A DNA stretch of 64,000 nt, from NCBI GenBank assembly GCA_048264125.1, contig JBLXDM010000003.1, positions 336,873 to 400,872 of the forward strand. The letters run 5' to 3'. Under the pieces are notes generated by a model. The model was not told the origin of the DNA. It saw only the letters and a list, made by a program, of their open reading frames with translations, and searched no databases. Each line of letters starts with the position of its first letter. Within the stretch, counting starts at the first letter, position 1. The stretch is from M1-B18 sp048264125. Its GTDB lineage: Bacteria; Bacillota; Clostridia; Peptostreptococcales; Natronincolaceae. Positions 18,035 to 26,824 of this stretch are shown here, one piece after another. The position numbers were made by a program, and so were the translations under genes.

Positions 18035-19114
18035 CTACAGAAATTTAAAGCTCTGCCATGGCCTTATATAATCTATCAGGAATAGCTCCTCCGCCTTGAC
18101 TCTTCCAACTACGCTTGTTCTTCCGCTGTTTTCCATATCCCTGAGGGCTATCTGCAGCTCTCCTGCATATCTGTCATAAAGGGAGCTTTCGATTAGTATG
18201 TCGCCCCTTTTTATTGGGGCAGGATTAATCAATTCAAATCGTGTGTCCCTATACTTGATCCTTCCCTGGGTAGAACGAATCATATAATCAGAGACATCGC
18301 CCCTGTTGAAATGATGCTCCTCGAATATCAGCCTTCTCTCCAGCTGCGGCAGCTCGTCAATAAGCTCTGCCCTTAGGCCCAGAATATTCTTATCTATTTC
18401 TCCCAAGGCCCTCAGCTCCTCATCAGAGGCAAAGGCATTGGCAATTATGACATCATCTATCAGCTGTGTGTTGAAAATATCCTTTGCTTGCACCTCTATA
18501 GGCAAGCTCCTATGCGCCTCAAGGGTGCATAGACCCTCATTTACCCTCCATGGACCAAAGCTTCCACTGCCGGAGGAAACAAAGGCAGCTGTTCTTATCC
18601 CCTTTTCCTTAAAATCCCTTGAGGTTGTCATAAAATGACTTCTGGACAAGCCGGTGTACCTGTGGGGATAAAAATTATGACAGCCCACCAGATTTTCACG
18701 ATTAGGCTGATAGGACAATATATTATCCAGATACCTCGTTCCATTGCTCATATTTATCTCTATTTTAAGCCCATGGGGATTATAGGTCATAAAGCTTTCC
18801 TCCATACCGCTGAAGCCTAAGTCCAACCGTATCCCCGCCAGCTTCAAGTCTGCAAAAAAGCTTAAGTCTCTGTAGCTAACCTGCAGACCTTCAAAAACCG
18901 TTGGGCTGACGTCTGCATAGACCTCCATATCAAGGCTTTGGGCATAATGGTTTAGCTGTCTGAATTCCTCTAAAAGCCTATCCTTATCCCCCTCTATAGA
19001 AATCAAGCAGGTAAACACTCTATTGAAGCCATGCTTAGCGGCCTTGGATAAATAGTCCATATTTTCCTCCAGCGTACTGCTGCCGGGATAAATAGAGATT
19101 CCCAATTTTCTCAT
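18035..19114 (-). CDS. mupG: MupG-family (DUF871) 6-phospho-N-acetylmuramidase-like protein
   Basis: A 359-residue DUF871 protein with a TIM-barrel N-terminal part and a cyclophilin-like C-terminal domain. Family features seen include LGISIYPGSS at the start, FTCLISIEGD, GIRLDLGFSG and HNFYPHRYTGLS. Staphylococcal MupG hydrolyses the MurNAc-6-phosphate-GlcNAc disaccharide inside the cell, so this gene points to recycling of peptidoglycan disaccharides. No murQ etherase is in the operon, so the actual substrate remains open. It is 18 bases from the EIIA gene, same strand, and has GAGGAGG before its ATG. Confidence 0.85.
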   Translation of the reverse strand: MRKLGISIYPGSSTLEENMDYLSKAAKHGFNRVFTCLISIEGDKDRLLEEFRQLNHYAQSLDMEVYADVSPTVFEGLQVSYRDLSFFADLKLAGIRLDLGFSGMEESFMTYNPHGLKIEINMSNGTRYLDNILSYQPNRENLVGCHNFYPHRYTGLSRSHFMTTSRDFKEKGIRTAAFVSSGSGSFGPWRVNEGLCTLEAHRSLPIEVQAKDIFNTQLIDDVIIANAFASDEELRALGEIDKNILGLRAELIDELPQLERRLIFEEHHFNRGDVSDYMIRSTQGRIKYRDTRFELINPAPIKRGDILIESSLYDRYAGELQIALRDMENSGRTSVVGRVKAEELFLIDYIRPWQSFKFL

Positions 19115-19131
19115 GCTCTTCCTCCTCGCTA

Positions 19132-19440
19132 TTAGCCCTTTATGGTTTTATATAGAGCAATAAACTCGTTTGCCATATCCTTTATGGTGATTGCATTCAT
19201 CAAATGATCCTGAGCATGGATCATCAGCAGCGAAAGCTCAACCCTATCTCCTCCAGCCTCCTGTTGAATTAACGAGGTTTGAATCTCATGGGCTAAAACC
19301 AGTTTTTTTTGCGCATCCTCAATACATCCCTCTGCCTTAACGAAGTCTCCTGATTTTGCATGCTGTATTGCCTCCATACTGGAGCTTCTTGCTTCGCCAC
19401 TATGGGTAATTATCTTAAAAATTATCACTTCAAATTCCAT
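19132..19440 (-). CDS. PTS system lactose/cellobiose-type EIIA
   Basis: Cytoplasmic 102-residue phosphocarrier that accepts phosphate from HPr and hands it to EIIB. Active-site His75 lies in LLMIHAQDHLMNA, and the four-helix lac-type pattern is intact (FKIITHSGEARS, DAQKKLVLAHEIQ). The frame extends to 19506, but the ATG at 19440 has AAGGGGAG upstream and gives the usual length. Only one base separates it from the GH4 stop codon, so translation is likely coupled. With EIIB (22142-22456) and EIIC (20848-22122) it forms a complete beta-glucoside/chitobiose-class PTS. Confidence 0.93.
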   Translation of the reverse strand: MEFEVIIFKIITHSGEARSSSMEAIQHAKSGDFVKAEGCIEDAQKKLVLAHEIQTSLIQQEAGGDRVELSLLMIHAQDHLMNAITIKDMANEFIALYKTIKG

Positions 19441-19441
19441 G

Positions 19442-20776
19442 CTATTCTCCCCTTGCTGAGTTTTTGTCCTTGCTGAATTGCGGCAGGTAGCTAATATTGG
19501 CAGCAATAATATCCTCCAGTATATCCTTTGCTACCCTGTATGAGGGCACCAGTGGATTCGCCAGCAGAGCCATAAGGGCCGTATTGTAATCTCCGCTGAT
19601 GCCCGCCTCCACCGTCAGAGCCTCATAGGCTTTAACTGCTTGAATCAGGCCCTTAACCGTCTCCGGAAGCCGTCCTGCTGCCAAAGCCTTGGCCCCTGAC
19701 CTGTAAATCATGGCATTTGTCTCCAGTACCACATCCTCTGAAAGGTCAGGAGTTCCTCCTTTGTTTACAATGTTAACGGTATGAATCTCACCCTTATCGT
19801 TATAGATGGCACTTATAAGGGAGACTGCTGCATCGGAATAATAGGCGCCACCCCTTTCCTCCAGCTCCGTCGGCTTTCTGTCAAGATTTGGGTCCTGATA
19901 TAGCTTAAATAGGGACTCCTCCAGCCTCATCACCTGCTCTGCTCTAGAGCCCTTTTCCTCCAAGGCCTTTATTTCCTCCTCCAGCATTTCATTCCTTAAA
20001 TAAAAATATCTGTGATAAGGGCAGGGCAGCATTCCCAAGGCTGAAATAAAGCCGGCATCCCAATTGAGGTCCTTTATATTCTTCATATTCATGGACTTAC
20101 CCTCAACCAAGCCCTTCAAAACCTCTGAGGTTACATCCTCTCCGTCTATATAAACCCTTTTACCGTATACCATATGATTTAAGCCTACAAAATCAATCCT
20201 GACTCTGCTGCTATCAATATCATACATTTTTGCTACGTTATTGATCATGCTGATGGGCACATTGCACAGCCCGATTGTCTTAACTGTTGAGTATTTGTTA
20301 ATCATTTCCGTTACTATACTTACGGGATTGGTAAAATTAATTAGCCAGGCCTCCGGTGAAAGCTCCTCAATATCCTTGCAGATTCCCAATAGCACAGGAA
20401 TTGTCCTTAAGGCCTTAGCAAAGCCCCCTGGGCCTGTGGTCTCCTGTCCTATAACACCATATTTCAAGGGGATTCTTTCATCCATTGCCCTTGCCTTTAG
20501 GCCTCCAACTCTTATTTGAGTAATAACAAAATCCGCAGCCTTTATGGCCTCTCTCCTGTCAAGGGTCTTATATACCTCTATACCCAGTCCAGCCTTTGCA
20601 AGCATTCGCTTTGTCAGCTGATATATAATTTCCAGCTTTTCCCGTCCCGCCTCGATGTCAACTAGGTAGAGCTCCTTTAGTGGTAGCTCCTCTGCCCTTT
20701 TTACGAAGCCCTCTATCAATTCCGGAGTATAGCTGCTGCCTCCTCCTATAACCGCTATTTTAAGTCCCTTTTCCAT
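19442..20776 (-). CDS. 6-phospho-beta-glucosidase-like hydrolase, GH4
   Basis: A 444-residue glycoside hydrolase family 4 enzyme, requiring NAD+ and a divalent metal, that splits phosphorylated disaccharides delivered by the PTS. The Rossmann start IAVIGGGSSYTPELI, the NFTNPVSIVTEMI segment, GLCNVPISM with the metal-binding Cys, and VGLNHMVYG with the metal-binding His are all seen. GH4 members near lac-type PTS genes act on cellobiose 6-phosphate (CelF) or chitobiose 6-phosphate (ChbF); the NagB/MupG context favours an amino-sugar disaccharide here. It starts with ATG behind AGGGGTGA. Confidence 0.92.
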   Translation of the reverse strand: MEKGLKIAVIGGGSSYTPELIEGFVKRAEELPLKELYLVDIEAGREKLEIIYQLTKRMLAKAGLGIEVYKTLDRREAIKAADFVITQIRVGGLKARAMDERIPLKYGVIGQETTGPGGFAKALRTIPVLLGICKDIEELSPEAWLINFTNPVSIVTEMINKYSTVKTIGLCNVPISMINNVAKMYDIDSSRVRIDFVGLNHMVYGKRVYIDGEDVTSEVLKGLVEGKSMNMKNIKDLNWDAGFISALGMLPCPYHRYFYLRNEMLEEEIKALEEKGSRAEQVMRLEESLFKLYQDPNLDRKPTELEERGGAYYSDAAVSLISAIYNDKGEIHTVNIVNKGGTPDLSEDVVLETNAMIYRSGAKALAAGRLPETVKGLIQAVKAYEALTVEAGISGDYNTALMALLANPLVPSYRVAKDILEDIIAANISYLPQFSKDKNSARGE

Positions 20777-20847
20777 GGCGACATCACCCCTGTCTGATTA
20801 TTGGAATAAGAGGTAAAGGTAATAGCATTACCCTTACCTCTGATATA

Positions 20848-22122
20848 TTAAATGGTACTCTTCTCCTCTTTTTCTTCTTCATAGTAATATTCTGCTATCT
20901 TAACAAATGGCAGATAAATCAGTACAGATACCGCCAGATTCACCAATGCCACCACTGCTGCCATAACATTTCCTCCCGTCGCCAGGAAGGCCCCAAACCC
21001 TGGAGGTGTCGTCCATGGAACCGCAACATAGGTAGGCGGTATCAGGCCACTGGCTGTAGCCAAATAGGCAATCAAGGTTAAGATACCCGGTGTGATGATA
21101 AAGGGGATAAAGAATATTGGATTTAAAACGATGGGAATACCAAATATCATAGGCTCATTGATCTGGAAAATACCATTTGGCAGTCCCAGCTTTGCCACAG
21201 TTTTGTAGTCCTGACGCTTTTTTGAGCTCCAGAAGATGGCGGCTATTAAACCTAGTGTAGCCCCTGAGCCCCCTAAATGCACATATGCATCGAAGAAAAC
21301 CCTTGTGATGTTATAGCTGGCAGCCAAGCCCTGCTGAATCGCGGCGGCATTTGCCTCCAATGCCGGCATATAAATGGAATTCATAATCGGATCTAAGATA
21401 TTGGCGCCATGCAATCCAAAGAACCATAAAAGATTCATCAGCATTGATAATACCATAGCAGAGCCTACATTCTGACCAAAGCCCTGCAGTGGTGCCTGAA
21501 TCGTAGTAAATATGAAATCGTAGATGCTGGTTTCACCGATGGTGGCAAATAAATGACCTACAGTACTTAGTATATATATTGCGGCAATACCTGGAACAAC
21601 CGCCGCAAAGGCCCTACCAACAGCGGGCGGCACAGAATCTGGCATTTTGATGACAAATTTTCTCTTCGTCAGCTTTACAAATATTTCAGCGGAAATAATT
21701 GCCACCAGCAAACCGGTAAAGAGTCCAGTTGCATTTAAGAAGCCGTGATGTATATATCCCCAGCCTGCATCACCATGGGCCTGTGGCGTAACGGCTATAA
21801 AGGCTGCCACTGCTATGAGGCCTGAGGCTAGACCATCCTCCTCATAGCCCTTCGCAAGGCTGTAGCCAACGGAAAAAACGATGACCAATGTCATAACTGC
21901 CAGGGTTCCCCACCATACATTGCCGTTTATTCCCCTCATAAACTCAAAGGCCGGTACCCAATTTAACAATGTATTATTTAACAATACCGCAAAGGAGCCC
22001 GCCAATACTAAAGGCATAATGGCAACAAAGCCATCACGTATGGCTACCAGATGTCTCTGTGCACCAATTCTTGCAGCTACAGGCATAAAATACTTTTCCA
22101 TAAATTCGAAGAATTTTTTCAT
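20848..22122 (-). CDS. PTS system cellobiose-type EIIC
   Basis: A 424-residue membrane permease of the Glc/Lac-type EIIC family. Typical blocks are RDGFVAIMPLVLAGSFAVL near the start, LHGANILDPIM in the middle, and LGLPNGIFQINEPMIFGIPIV with the conserved NEP before the last helices. Around ten hydrophobic segments are present. The frame begins at 22158, but ATG 22122 follows GAAGGGGGA and gives the standard start MKKFFEFMEK. The gene sits between EIIB (19 bases away) and the GH4 gene. The transported sugar is inferred as chitobiose-like or a muropeptide disaccharide. Confidence 0.95.
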   Translation of the reverse strand: MKKFFEFMEKYFMPVAARIGAQRHLVAIRDGFVAIMPLVLAGSFAVLLNNTLLNWVPAFEFMRGINGNVWWGTLAVMTLVIVFSVGYSLAKGYEEDGLASGLIAVAAFIAVTPQAHGDAGWGYIHHGFLNATGLFTGLLVAIISAEIFVKLTKRKFVIKMPDSVPPAVGRAFAAVVPGIAAIYILSTVGHLFATIGETSIYDFIFTTIQAPLQGFGQNVGSAMVLSMLMNLLWFFGLHGANILDPIMNSIYMPALEANAAAIQQGLAASYNITRVFFDAYVHLGGSGATLGLIAAIFWSSKKRQDYKTVAKLGLPNGIFQINEPMIFGIPIVLNPIFFIPFIITPGILTLIAYLATASGLIPPTYVAVPWTTPPGFGAFLATGGNVMAAVVALVNLAVSVLIYLPFVKIAEYYYEEEKEEKSTI

Positions 22123-22141
22123 TTTAATCCCCCTTCGATTA

Positions 22142-22456
22142 TTAATCTCTATTCCCAATAAGCTTTAACGCTTGATCTAAAACAGCCTCTCCATTCATTG
22201 TGCCATAATTAATGCTGTCAATCACCGCCACAGGAATACCCCTTTCAGCAACCCGTTTTTCCATTTTCCCCAGCAGATATCTGACCTGAGGCCCCAACAG
22301 CAAAACATCTACCTTATCCAGATTTCTACCTGCCTCGCTTTCAGAGACAGCATATATATTTATTTCTAGATTTCTTTTTTTTGCTGCTGCCAGCATCTTT
22401 GACACCAGCAGACTGGTGGACATTCCGGCAGAACAAACCAGCATTATATTTTTCAT
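22142..22456 (-). CDS. PTS system cellobiose-type EIIB
   Basis: A 104-residue phosphotransfer protein. The phospho-accepting Cys8 is in MLVCSAGMSTSLLVSKM and the fold continues with VDVLLLGPQVRYLL and VAVIDSINYGTMNG, all typical of the lac family. The ATG at 22456 follows GGGGGTAAGGAA; the longer frame to 22510 would overlap the kinase gene and lacks support. It passes phosphate from EIIA to the sugar bound by EIIC, encoded 19 bases downstream. Confidence 0.93.
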   Translation of the reverse strand: MKNIMLVCSAGMSTSLLVSKMLAAAKKRNLEINIYAVSESEAGRNLDKVDVLLLGPQVRYLLGKMEKRVAERGIPVAVIDSINYGTMNGEAVLDQALKLIGNRD

Positions 22457-22472
22457 TTCCTTACCCCCTAAA

Positions 22473-23405
22473 TTATTGTCCAATACTGCTGCTATCCTTA
22501 AACTCATCAACCGCCAGCGTCAGGGCTCCCATTGCCGCACTGCTTCTGGATAGCTGAGGATTTAGACTTGGCAGCAGCTTCTGTAGCTTGATGGTAAACA
22601 GCTCTCTGATTAATGATGATTTTTCAAAGCTCCCACCACATATTCCCAGAGGAAAGCTCTCCTCCGCCATCCTTCTGGCCAAACATGCTATAATACTGCA
22701 TAATTCCGATATATTCCTATCAACAATCTCCTTTGCCGCTTCATCCTTTTGATACAATTCAATAATACATGGGGCAAGCTCAGCAACATGATGCTTTTTG
22801 GTTTCCTGTGAATATAGAAAGGCTATTATGTCCTCCTGATTAGTTATCTTTAGATAATCCCTCACTGCTTCCCACATTTTTGTCTGCTCTCTCCTGCCGT
22901 CATAGGCCTCCATGATGGCCTTCAGACCGTCTCTGGCAATCGCATAGCCGCTGCCTCCGTCGTCAATAATATGTCCCCAGCCCCCAACTCTATGGCGCTG
23001 ACCATTTTTGTCAATGCCCAATGCAATGGACCCTGTACCGCTAATCAGTATGCCTCCATGCTTTGAGCCATTGGCAGCCACTAAGGCTACGATAGAATCA
23101 TTATAAATCGATAGCCCATTTTTGTAGCCCGCTTCCCTAAACACTTCTCGGATAGAGGCTTCGTCCTGGGAGCAGTCAATTCCTGCACCTCCGAAGCAAA
23201 TTCCCTGAATGCTGTCTAATGAGACGCCACTTTTTTCTTTAAGGGAATTGAAGCCCTCCAGCAGAAGCGCCTTAACCGCAGCCAGGCCAACACTATGATG
23301 ATTGCTTCCCCCCAGCTGAAGCTCCGCCAAAACAGCCTTTTCTTCATTTCCAAGATACAATACCGTCTTTGTACCACCTCCATCAATGCCAACAAAATAT
23401 TTCAT
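22473..23405 (-). CDS. BadF/BadG-family amino-sugar kinase (NagK/MurK-like)
   Basis: A 310-residue ATP-dependent kinase of the BadF/BadG/BcrA/BcrD family, which includes N-acetylglucosamine kinases and clostridial MurK. ATP-binding motifs are FVGIDGGGTKT at the start, ILISGTGSIALG mid-protein, and WGHIIDDGGSGYAIARDGL with the adenosine-type loop. In this operon it likely phosphorylates the unphosphorylated GlcNAc (or MurNAc) released by the GH4/MupG hydrolases. Benzoyl-CoA reductase subunits also belong to the family, but no partner subunits are here. The ATG follows GGAGGAGG; it is 19 bases after the HPr gene. Confidence 0.88.
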   Translation of the reverse strand: MKYFVGIDGGGTKTVLYLGNEEKAVLAELQLGGSNHHSVGLAAVKALLLEGFNSLKEKSGVSLDSIQGICFGGAGIDCSQDEASIREVFREAGYKNGLSIYNDSIVALVAANGSKHGGILISGTGSIALGIDKNGQRHRVGGWGHIIDDGGSGYAIARDGLKAIMEAYDGRREQTKMWEAVRDYLKITNQEDIIAFLYSQETKKHHVAELAPCIIELYQKDEAAKEIVDRNISELCSIIACLARRMAEESFPLGICGGSFEKSSLIRELFTIKLQKLLPSLNPQLSRSSAAMGALTLAVDEFKDSSSIGQ

Positions 23406-23424
23406 TTCCTCCTCCCCCCTTTAC

Positions 23425-23694
23425 TTAATCCTCATGCTTGAGCCTTTCCTCAAAAAGGGCCTTCATGGTCCTTACTGCCTCCTCCTCATCCTCACCCTCC
23501 ACGAATATATCTACACTGTCCCCAAATTTCGCCAGCAGTGAAAGGATGGACAGAAGGCTTTTGCAATTTGCAGTTCTATCGTTATTTTGCAGAGTTATAT
23601 TTGATGCAAAGCTCTTTGCTGCTCCTGCCAGAATACTGGCGGGCCTTGCATGAAGACCAGACCTACTGTTAATGACAACGGTTGCTCGCTCCAT
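23425..23694 (-). CDS. HPr-family phosphocarrier protein
   Basis: An 89-residue HPr with the active His15 in SRSGLHARPAS and Ser46 in ANCKSLLSIL, both needed for PTS transfer and for HPr kinase regulation. It is the first gene behind a sigma-54 promoter, before a sugar kinase and the PTS components, so it is probably an operon-dedicated HPr, perhaps an extra copy in the genome. Enzyme I is not nearby. ATG 23694 is preferred to the TTG one codon earlier because of spacing from GGGGAG. Confidence 0.9.
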   Translation of the reverse strand: MERATVVINSRSGLHARPASILAGAAKSFASNITLQNNDRTANCKSLLSILSLLAKFGDSVDIFVEGEDEEEAVRTMKALFEERLKHED

Positions 23695-23734
23695 CAACCC
23701 ACGCTCCCCTCAAATCGATTACAGCATTATATAT

Positions 23735-23750
23735 TGCAAAAGCAATGCCA
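23735..23750 (-). promoter_or_regulatory. Sigma-54 (-24/-12) promoter of amino-sugar PTS operon
   Basis: The minus strand reads TGGCAT-TGCTT-TTGCA with 10 bases between GG and GC, an excellent -24/-12 match. It lies 41 bases before the HPr start and next to a LevR/CelR-family activator gene, the expected regulator. Confidence 0.85.
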
Positions 23751-23832
23751 ATACTTATTTAATCCAATAAATATTTTTTGACTTTTGTAAATAGTCTGAA
23801 ATATAACTTTTTAAACCCCTTAAGGCCCCCCC

Positions 23833-23865
23833 ATTTCATAGGAAATAAACGAACTTTCCTGTGAA
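23833..23865. repeat. 12-bp inverted repeat, candidate activator site for the PTS operon
   Basis: TTTCATAGGAAA (23833-23844) and TTTCCTGTGAAA (23854-23865) are complementary except for one wobble, spaced 9 bases. The centre is about 105 bp upstream of the sigma-54 promoter, fitting an upstream activating sequence for the adjacent LevR-like activator. In the plus direction the downstream run is A-rich rather than T-rich; a minus-direction terminator would lack a U-run. Confidence 0.55.
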
Positions 23866-23911
23866 AATAAAAAAAAAGCGTGCAGTATCAACTACACACT
23901 CAATTACACAA

Positions 23912-26617
23912 TTACACACTATTAACCTTTACATCATTTAAGAAGAACATCTTACACAGATATGCTATTTCGTGTTCACCCACAATTATCCCATAGCTAT
24001 CCTCCATTGGCCTTAAGCAATCCCTTATTAACAGCATTTCACGATTGTATTGATCCTTATAGCTCTGCAGATTATCAAATAGGGCTGTTTTTTCCCCCTT
24101 TTTGAGCCTCTCCGTCATAAAACACATATGCAATATAATGCCTATCTTTACCTCTGCCTTTATTTCCAGCTTTAGAGCCAGCTGGATTCTATTTATAACC
24201 AGCCGTATATCCTCCACCAGCTCCTCTGCATCAATGGCATCCAAATGGTTCTGAAGCGCTTCACCTATTTTTATGAAGTTTTCCTCCTCAGCAGCAATCA
24301 TTTCTATTTTATCTAATCCCTCTCCAGTGATGATTTCTTCAGCGGATATAAATAGGATATTATCCAAATGAACCTCTACTGTTCCCACAATCGCCAGTAT
24401 ATTATGCTTCGACCTTAGCTGGTCTATAGTGGCCATAAATTTTCGTCTTTCGATGATATCCAGAGGAATTACCTCTATATTGCTGCTATTGGAGAGTCTA
24501 TCCCCAATTATTCTCTTCAGCCTCTCGGAGGCCCCCTGCCCCGTAAAGCAGGCGGTTATAATAATGTTTTTGTTCTTTAGGGCTTTTTTTCTAAGTACTC
24601 TATTGTTAGCCTGCTGCGGCCCCTTAAAGCTCTGAAGGATCTCGCCTATATCCCTTCCAAGAACTGCCTTTCTGCAGGCATCTATCACCATTGGAGTGCA
24701 AACCATATCGATGGTTCTGACTATAATTCCCGTTTCCTCATAAATCATATCTCCAAAATTAGTAAGAGAGCCCATATCCACCATTAATATGACACCCTTG
24801 CCCTGATGGATTTTTATGATGAGCTTCTTTGTAATTTCATATATTTCCTGTGGTTTCATGCTGAGGGGCATATCTATCGCTAGGGCATGGTCTACGCCCA
24901 CCAAGGCATTGGCTACCTCCACCATGCTGCTGGCGGTGGAATTTCCATGCATGATAACCACGATACCCACCGTTGCAGTTTCCTCTGCTACCGAATTCAT
25001 TGGATTGGCTGCAAAGAACAGTGTTAAATACCCAATTTCGTCAAGGGGGGTTTGTATTTGTAGGCGATGATCCAAAAGCTTTACCGCCTCCATAGCCACA
25101 ATAAATTCATTGTAGCACTCGGCCCTTATTGTATTCAATCTGGGATTGTATATTTTCACCCCTCGTCTTATCCGCTCAACAAAGCTTTGAAGATGCAAAG
25201 CCAAGGCAATAAAAAGTTTGTTGTCAAAGCTTCTGCTTAGCCTCTTCTCTGCCAATTTAAGCATATCCTCGCCAACCTCGTATACCTCTAAATCTATGAG
25301 ATTTACAATCTCCTGCCTCCTGACCCTATCCTTAAGCTTTCCCAAATACTTATGAAAATGGCTTTCTATATCTATATTTATAATCTGGTTAATTTCCTCC
25401 TCCTCCAGCCCCATAGACTTCAGATTCTCCAGTTTTTTTTCTATCACATCATAAAAATCCTCTTCAACTGTAAATTCGCTTGTGATATTAGGTACACAAT
25501 CCTCCTTGTAGCTGAATCTTAGAATTTCTCCCTTGCTGTTCAACAGGCTATCCAATTCCTCCCTGCACTCATTTATTCTCATCAGACCCTTTTTTACATG
25601 CTGGGGGATATCCTGCTGAGTAATAAGGAGATAGTCCTCCTTTTTCGACTTGTAATTTACAAAGGCCTTGGCACAGGCCAGCTGAATATCACTGCCCAGC
25701 TGTCCTATATTATTGGTGCATTCATATAGTAAGAAGGATATCAAGGAGCTTTTACTGACATAAATGCTCCTGCCTAGCCGTTCTGACTCTTTTTTTATAA
25801 AATACTCTACGAGATAATACCTTTCACTTAAGGACTTTTCCCGTAATGGGGGCAGGGTAATGATCATAGGTATTCTTCTGGAGAAGGTATTTAATAGAAA
25901 GGATTGTGGGTTCTCCGTGGTGGCGGCTATCAGCTGGACATCGGCCTTTACGGTTTTATCCGTTTCTCCCAAAGGCCTAAAGCAGCCGGTGTCGATGAAG
26001 GTAAACAGCATTTCCTGCCCTTGAGGAGAAAGCCTGTGCACCTCATCCAGGAATAAAATACCGCCGTCGGCCTTTTTTAGCAAGCCTATTTTGTCCTTAT
26101 CTGCTCCTGTATAGGCCCCCTTCTTAACTCCGAATATTTGAGCCATCACCAGCTGGGGGTTTTCAGCATAATCGGCGCAGTTAAAGCACACCATTGGAGC
26201 ATCCTTTGATATAATACCGGATTCCTTAGCAAAGCCATACATCAATTCTGCAAACATTGACTTACCCACACCGGTTTCTCCTAATATCATTGTGTGAAGT
26301 CCTCTAGGGGGATACAATATCGCTGCCTTGGCCTGCTGAATTGGAATCCTCAGGCTTTTTTGGGCAGCCGCAATTTTATCAAGGTTTTTTTCTGTTGTAA
26401 AATCATAGGGATCCTCCTTAAGCCTAACAGCAGACCTGTAGAGCACCGGTCTTCCCTCGGATTTTGTAAGTCTCCCCTCCCTTACCAGTAGGTTAAGATA
26501 TCTGCTGGCATTTGCTCTATCCAAGCCGATATGCCTGCTGATATCATTGGCAGAGACTCCCCCGCCTTCTTCCTCCAGAAGAATTAGCGTATTATAAATT
26601 TCGTCAAGCTTACTCAT
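23912..26617 (-). CDS. LevR/CelR-family sigma-54 activator with PRD and PTS domains
   Basis: A 901-residue transcriptional activator. In order: N-terminal winged HTH (about 1-60), AAA+ domain with Walker A GETGVGKS (113-120), GAYTGA sigma-54 contact loop (167-172) and Walker B GGILFLDEVHR (185-195), first PRD (about 455-555), mannose-type EIIA-like domain (about 562-650, with MHGNSTASS carrying its His), a Gat-type EIIB-like domain (TACFTGQGASERL) and a C-terminal PRD (about 800-900). PTS phosphorylation of these domains tunes activity. It lies just upstream of the sigma-54 PTS operon on the same strand, so it is the probable activator. Confidence 0.95.
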   Translation of the reverse strand: MSKLDEIYNTLILLEEEGGGVSANDISRHIGLDRANASRYLNLLVREGRLTKSEGRPVLYRSAVRLKEDPYDFTTEKNLDKIAAAQKSLRIPIQQAKAAILYPPRGLHTMILGETGVGKSMFAELMYGFAKESGIISKDAPMVCFNCADYAENPQLVMAQIFGVKKGAYTGADKDKIGLLKKADGGILFLDEVHRLSPQGQEMLFTFIDTGCFRPLGETDKTVKADVQLIAATTENPQSFLLNTFSRRIPMIITLPPLREKSLSERYYLVEYFIKKESERLGRSIYVSKSSLISFLLYECTNNIGQLGSDIQLACAKAFVNYKSKKEDYLLITQQDIPQHVKKGLMRINECREELDSLLNSKGEILRFSYKEDCVPNITSEFTVEEDFYDVIEKKLENLKSMGLEEEEINQIINIDIESHFHKYLGKLKDRVRRQEIVNLIDLEVYEVGEDMLKLAEKRLSRSFDNKLFIALALHLQSFVERIRRGVKIYNPRLNTIRAECYNEFIVAMEAVKLLDHRLQIQTPLDEIGYLTLFFAANPMNSVAEETATVGIVVIMHGNSTASSMVEVANALVGVDHALAIDMPLSMKPQEIYEITKKLIIKIHQGKGVILMVDMGSLTNFGDMIYEETGIIVRTIDMVCTPMVIDACRKAVLGRDIGEILQSFKGPQQANNRVLRKKALKNKNIIITACFTGQGASERLKRIIGDRLSNSSNIEVIPLDIIERRKFMATIDQLRSKHNILAIVGTVEVHLDNILFISAEEIITGEGLDKIEMIAAEEENFIKIGEALQNHLDAIDAEELVEDIRLVINRIQLALKLEIKAEVKIGIILHMCFMTERLKKGEKTALFDNLQSYKDQYNREMLLIRDCLRPMEDSYGIIVGEHEIAYLCKMFFLNDVKVNSV

Positions 26618-26764
26618 AATACCCCGCCGTTCCAGTACCCTTTAAGGCACTAATGAATTTTACATATATCATTCATATTCTATAATAAATTTCAATATCC
26701 TTCCATAATTTGGTCGGCGCTTAAGATTCCTTTACACAGCCTCCGAAGGGCTGCAAAACAAATA

Positions 26765-26815
26765 AGACCCTACTTAAGAACAAAAGCACTTCGTGCGTTT
26801 GTTTTAAGCAGAGTC
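26765..26815 (-). terminator. Long hairpin terminator after topB
   Basis: An imperfect stem of about 24 bases per arm (around AAGCAC-TTC-GTGC at the tip) ends the topB transcript about 10 bases past its stop codon. On the minus strand TTATTTGTTTTG follows. The same element separates topB from the LevR-like gene promoter. Confidence 0.7.
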
Positions 26816-26824
26816 CCAATTTCT

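Noticed and set aside
23833..23865. Reading this dyad as a terminator
   Set aside because: It is followed by A in the plus direction and lacks a U-run on the minus side, and its position suits an activator site.
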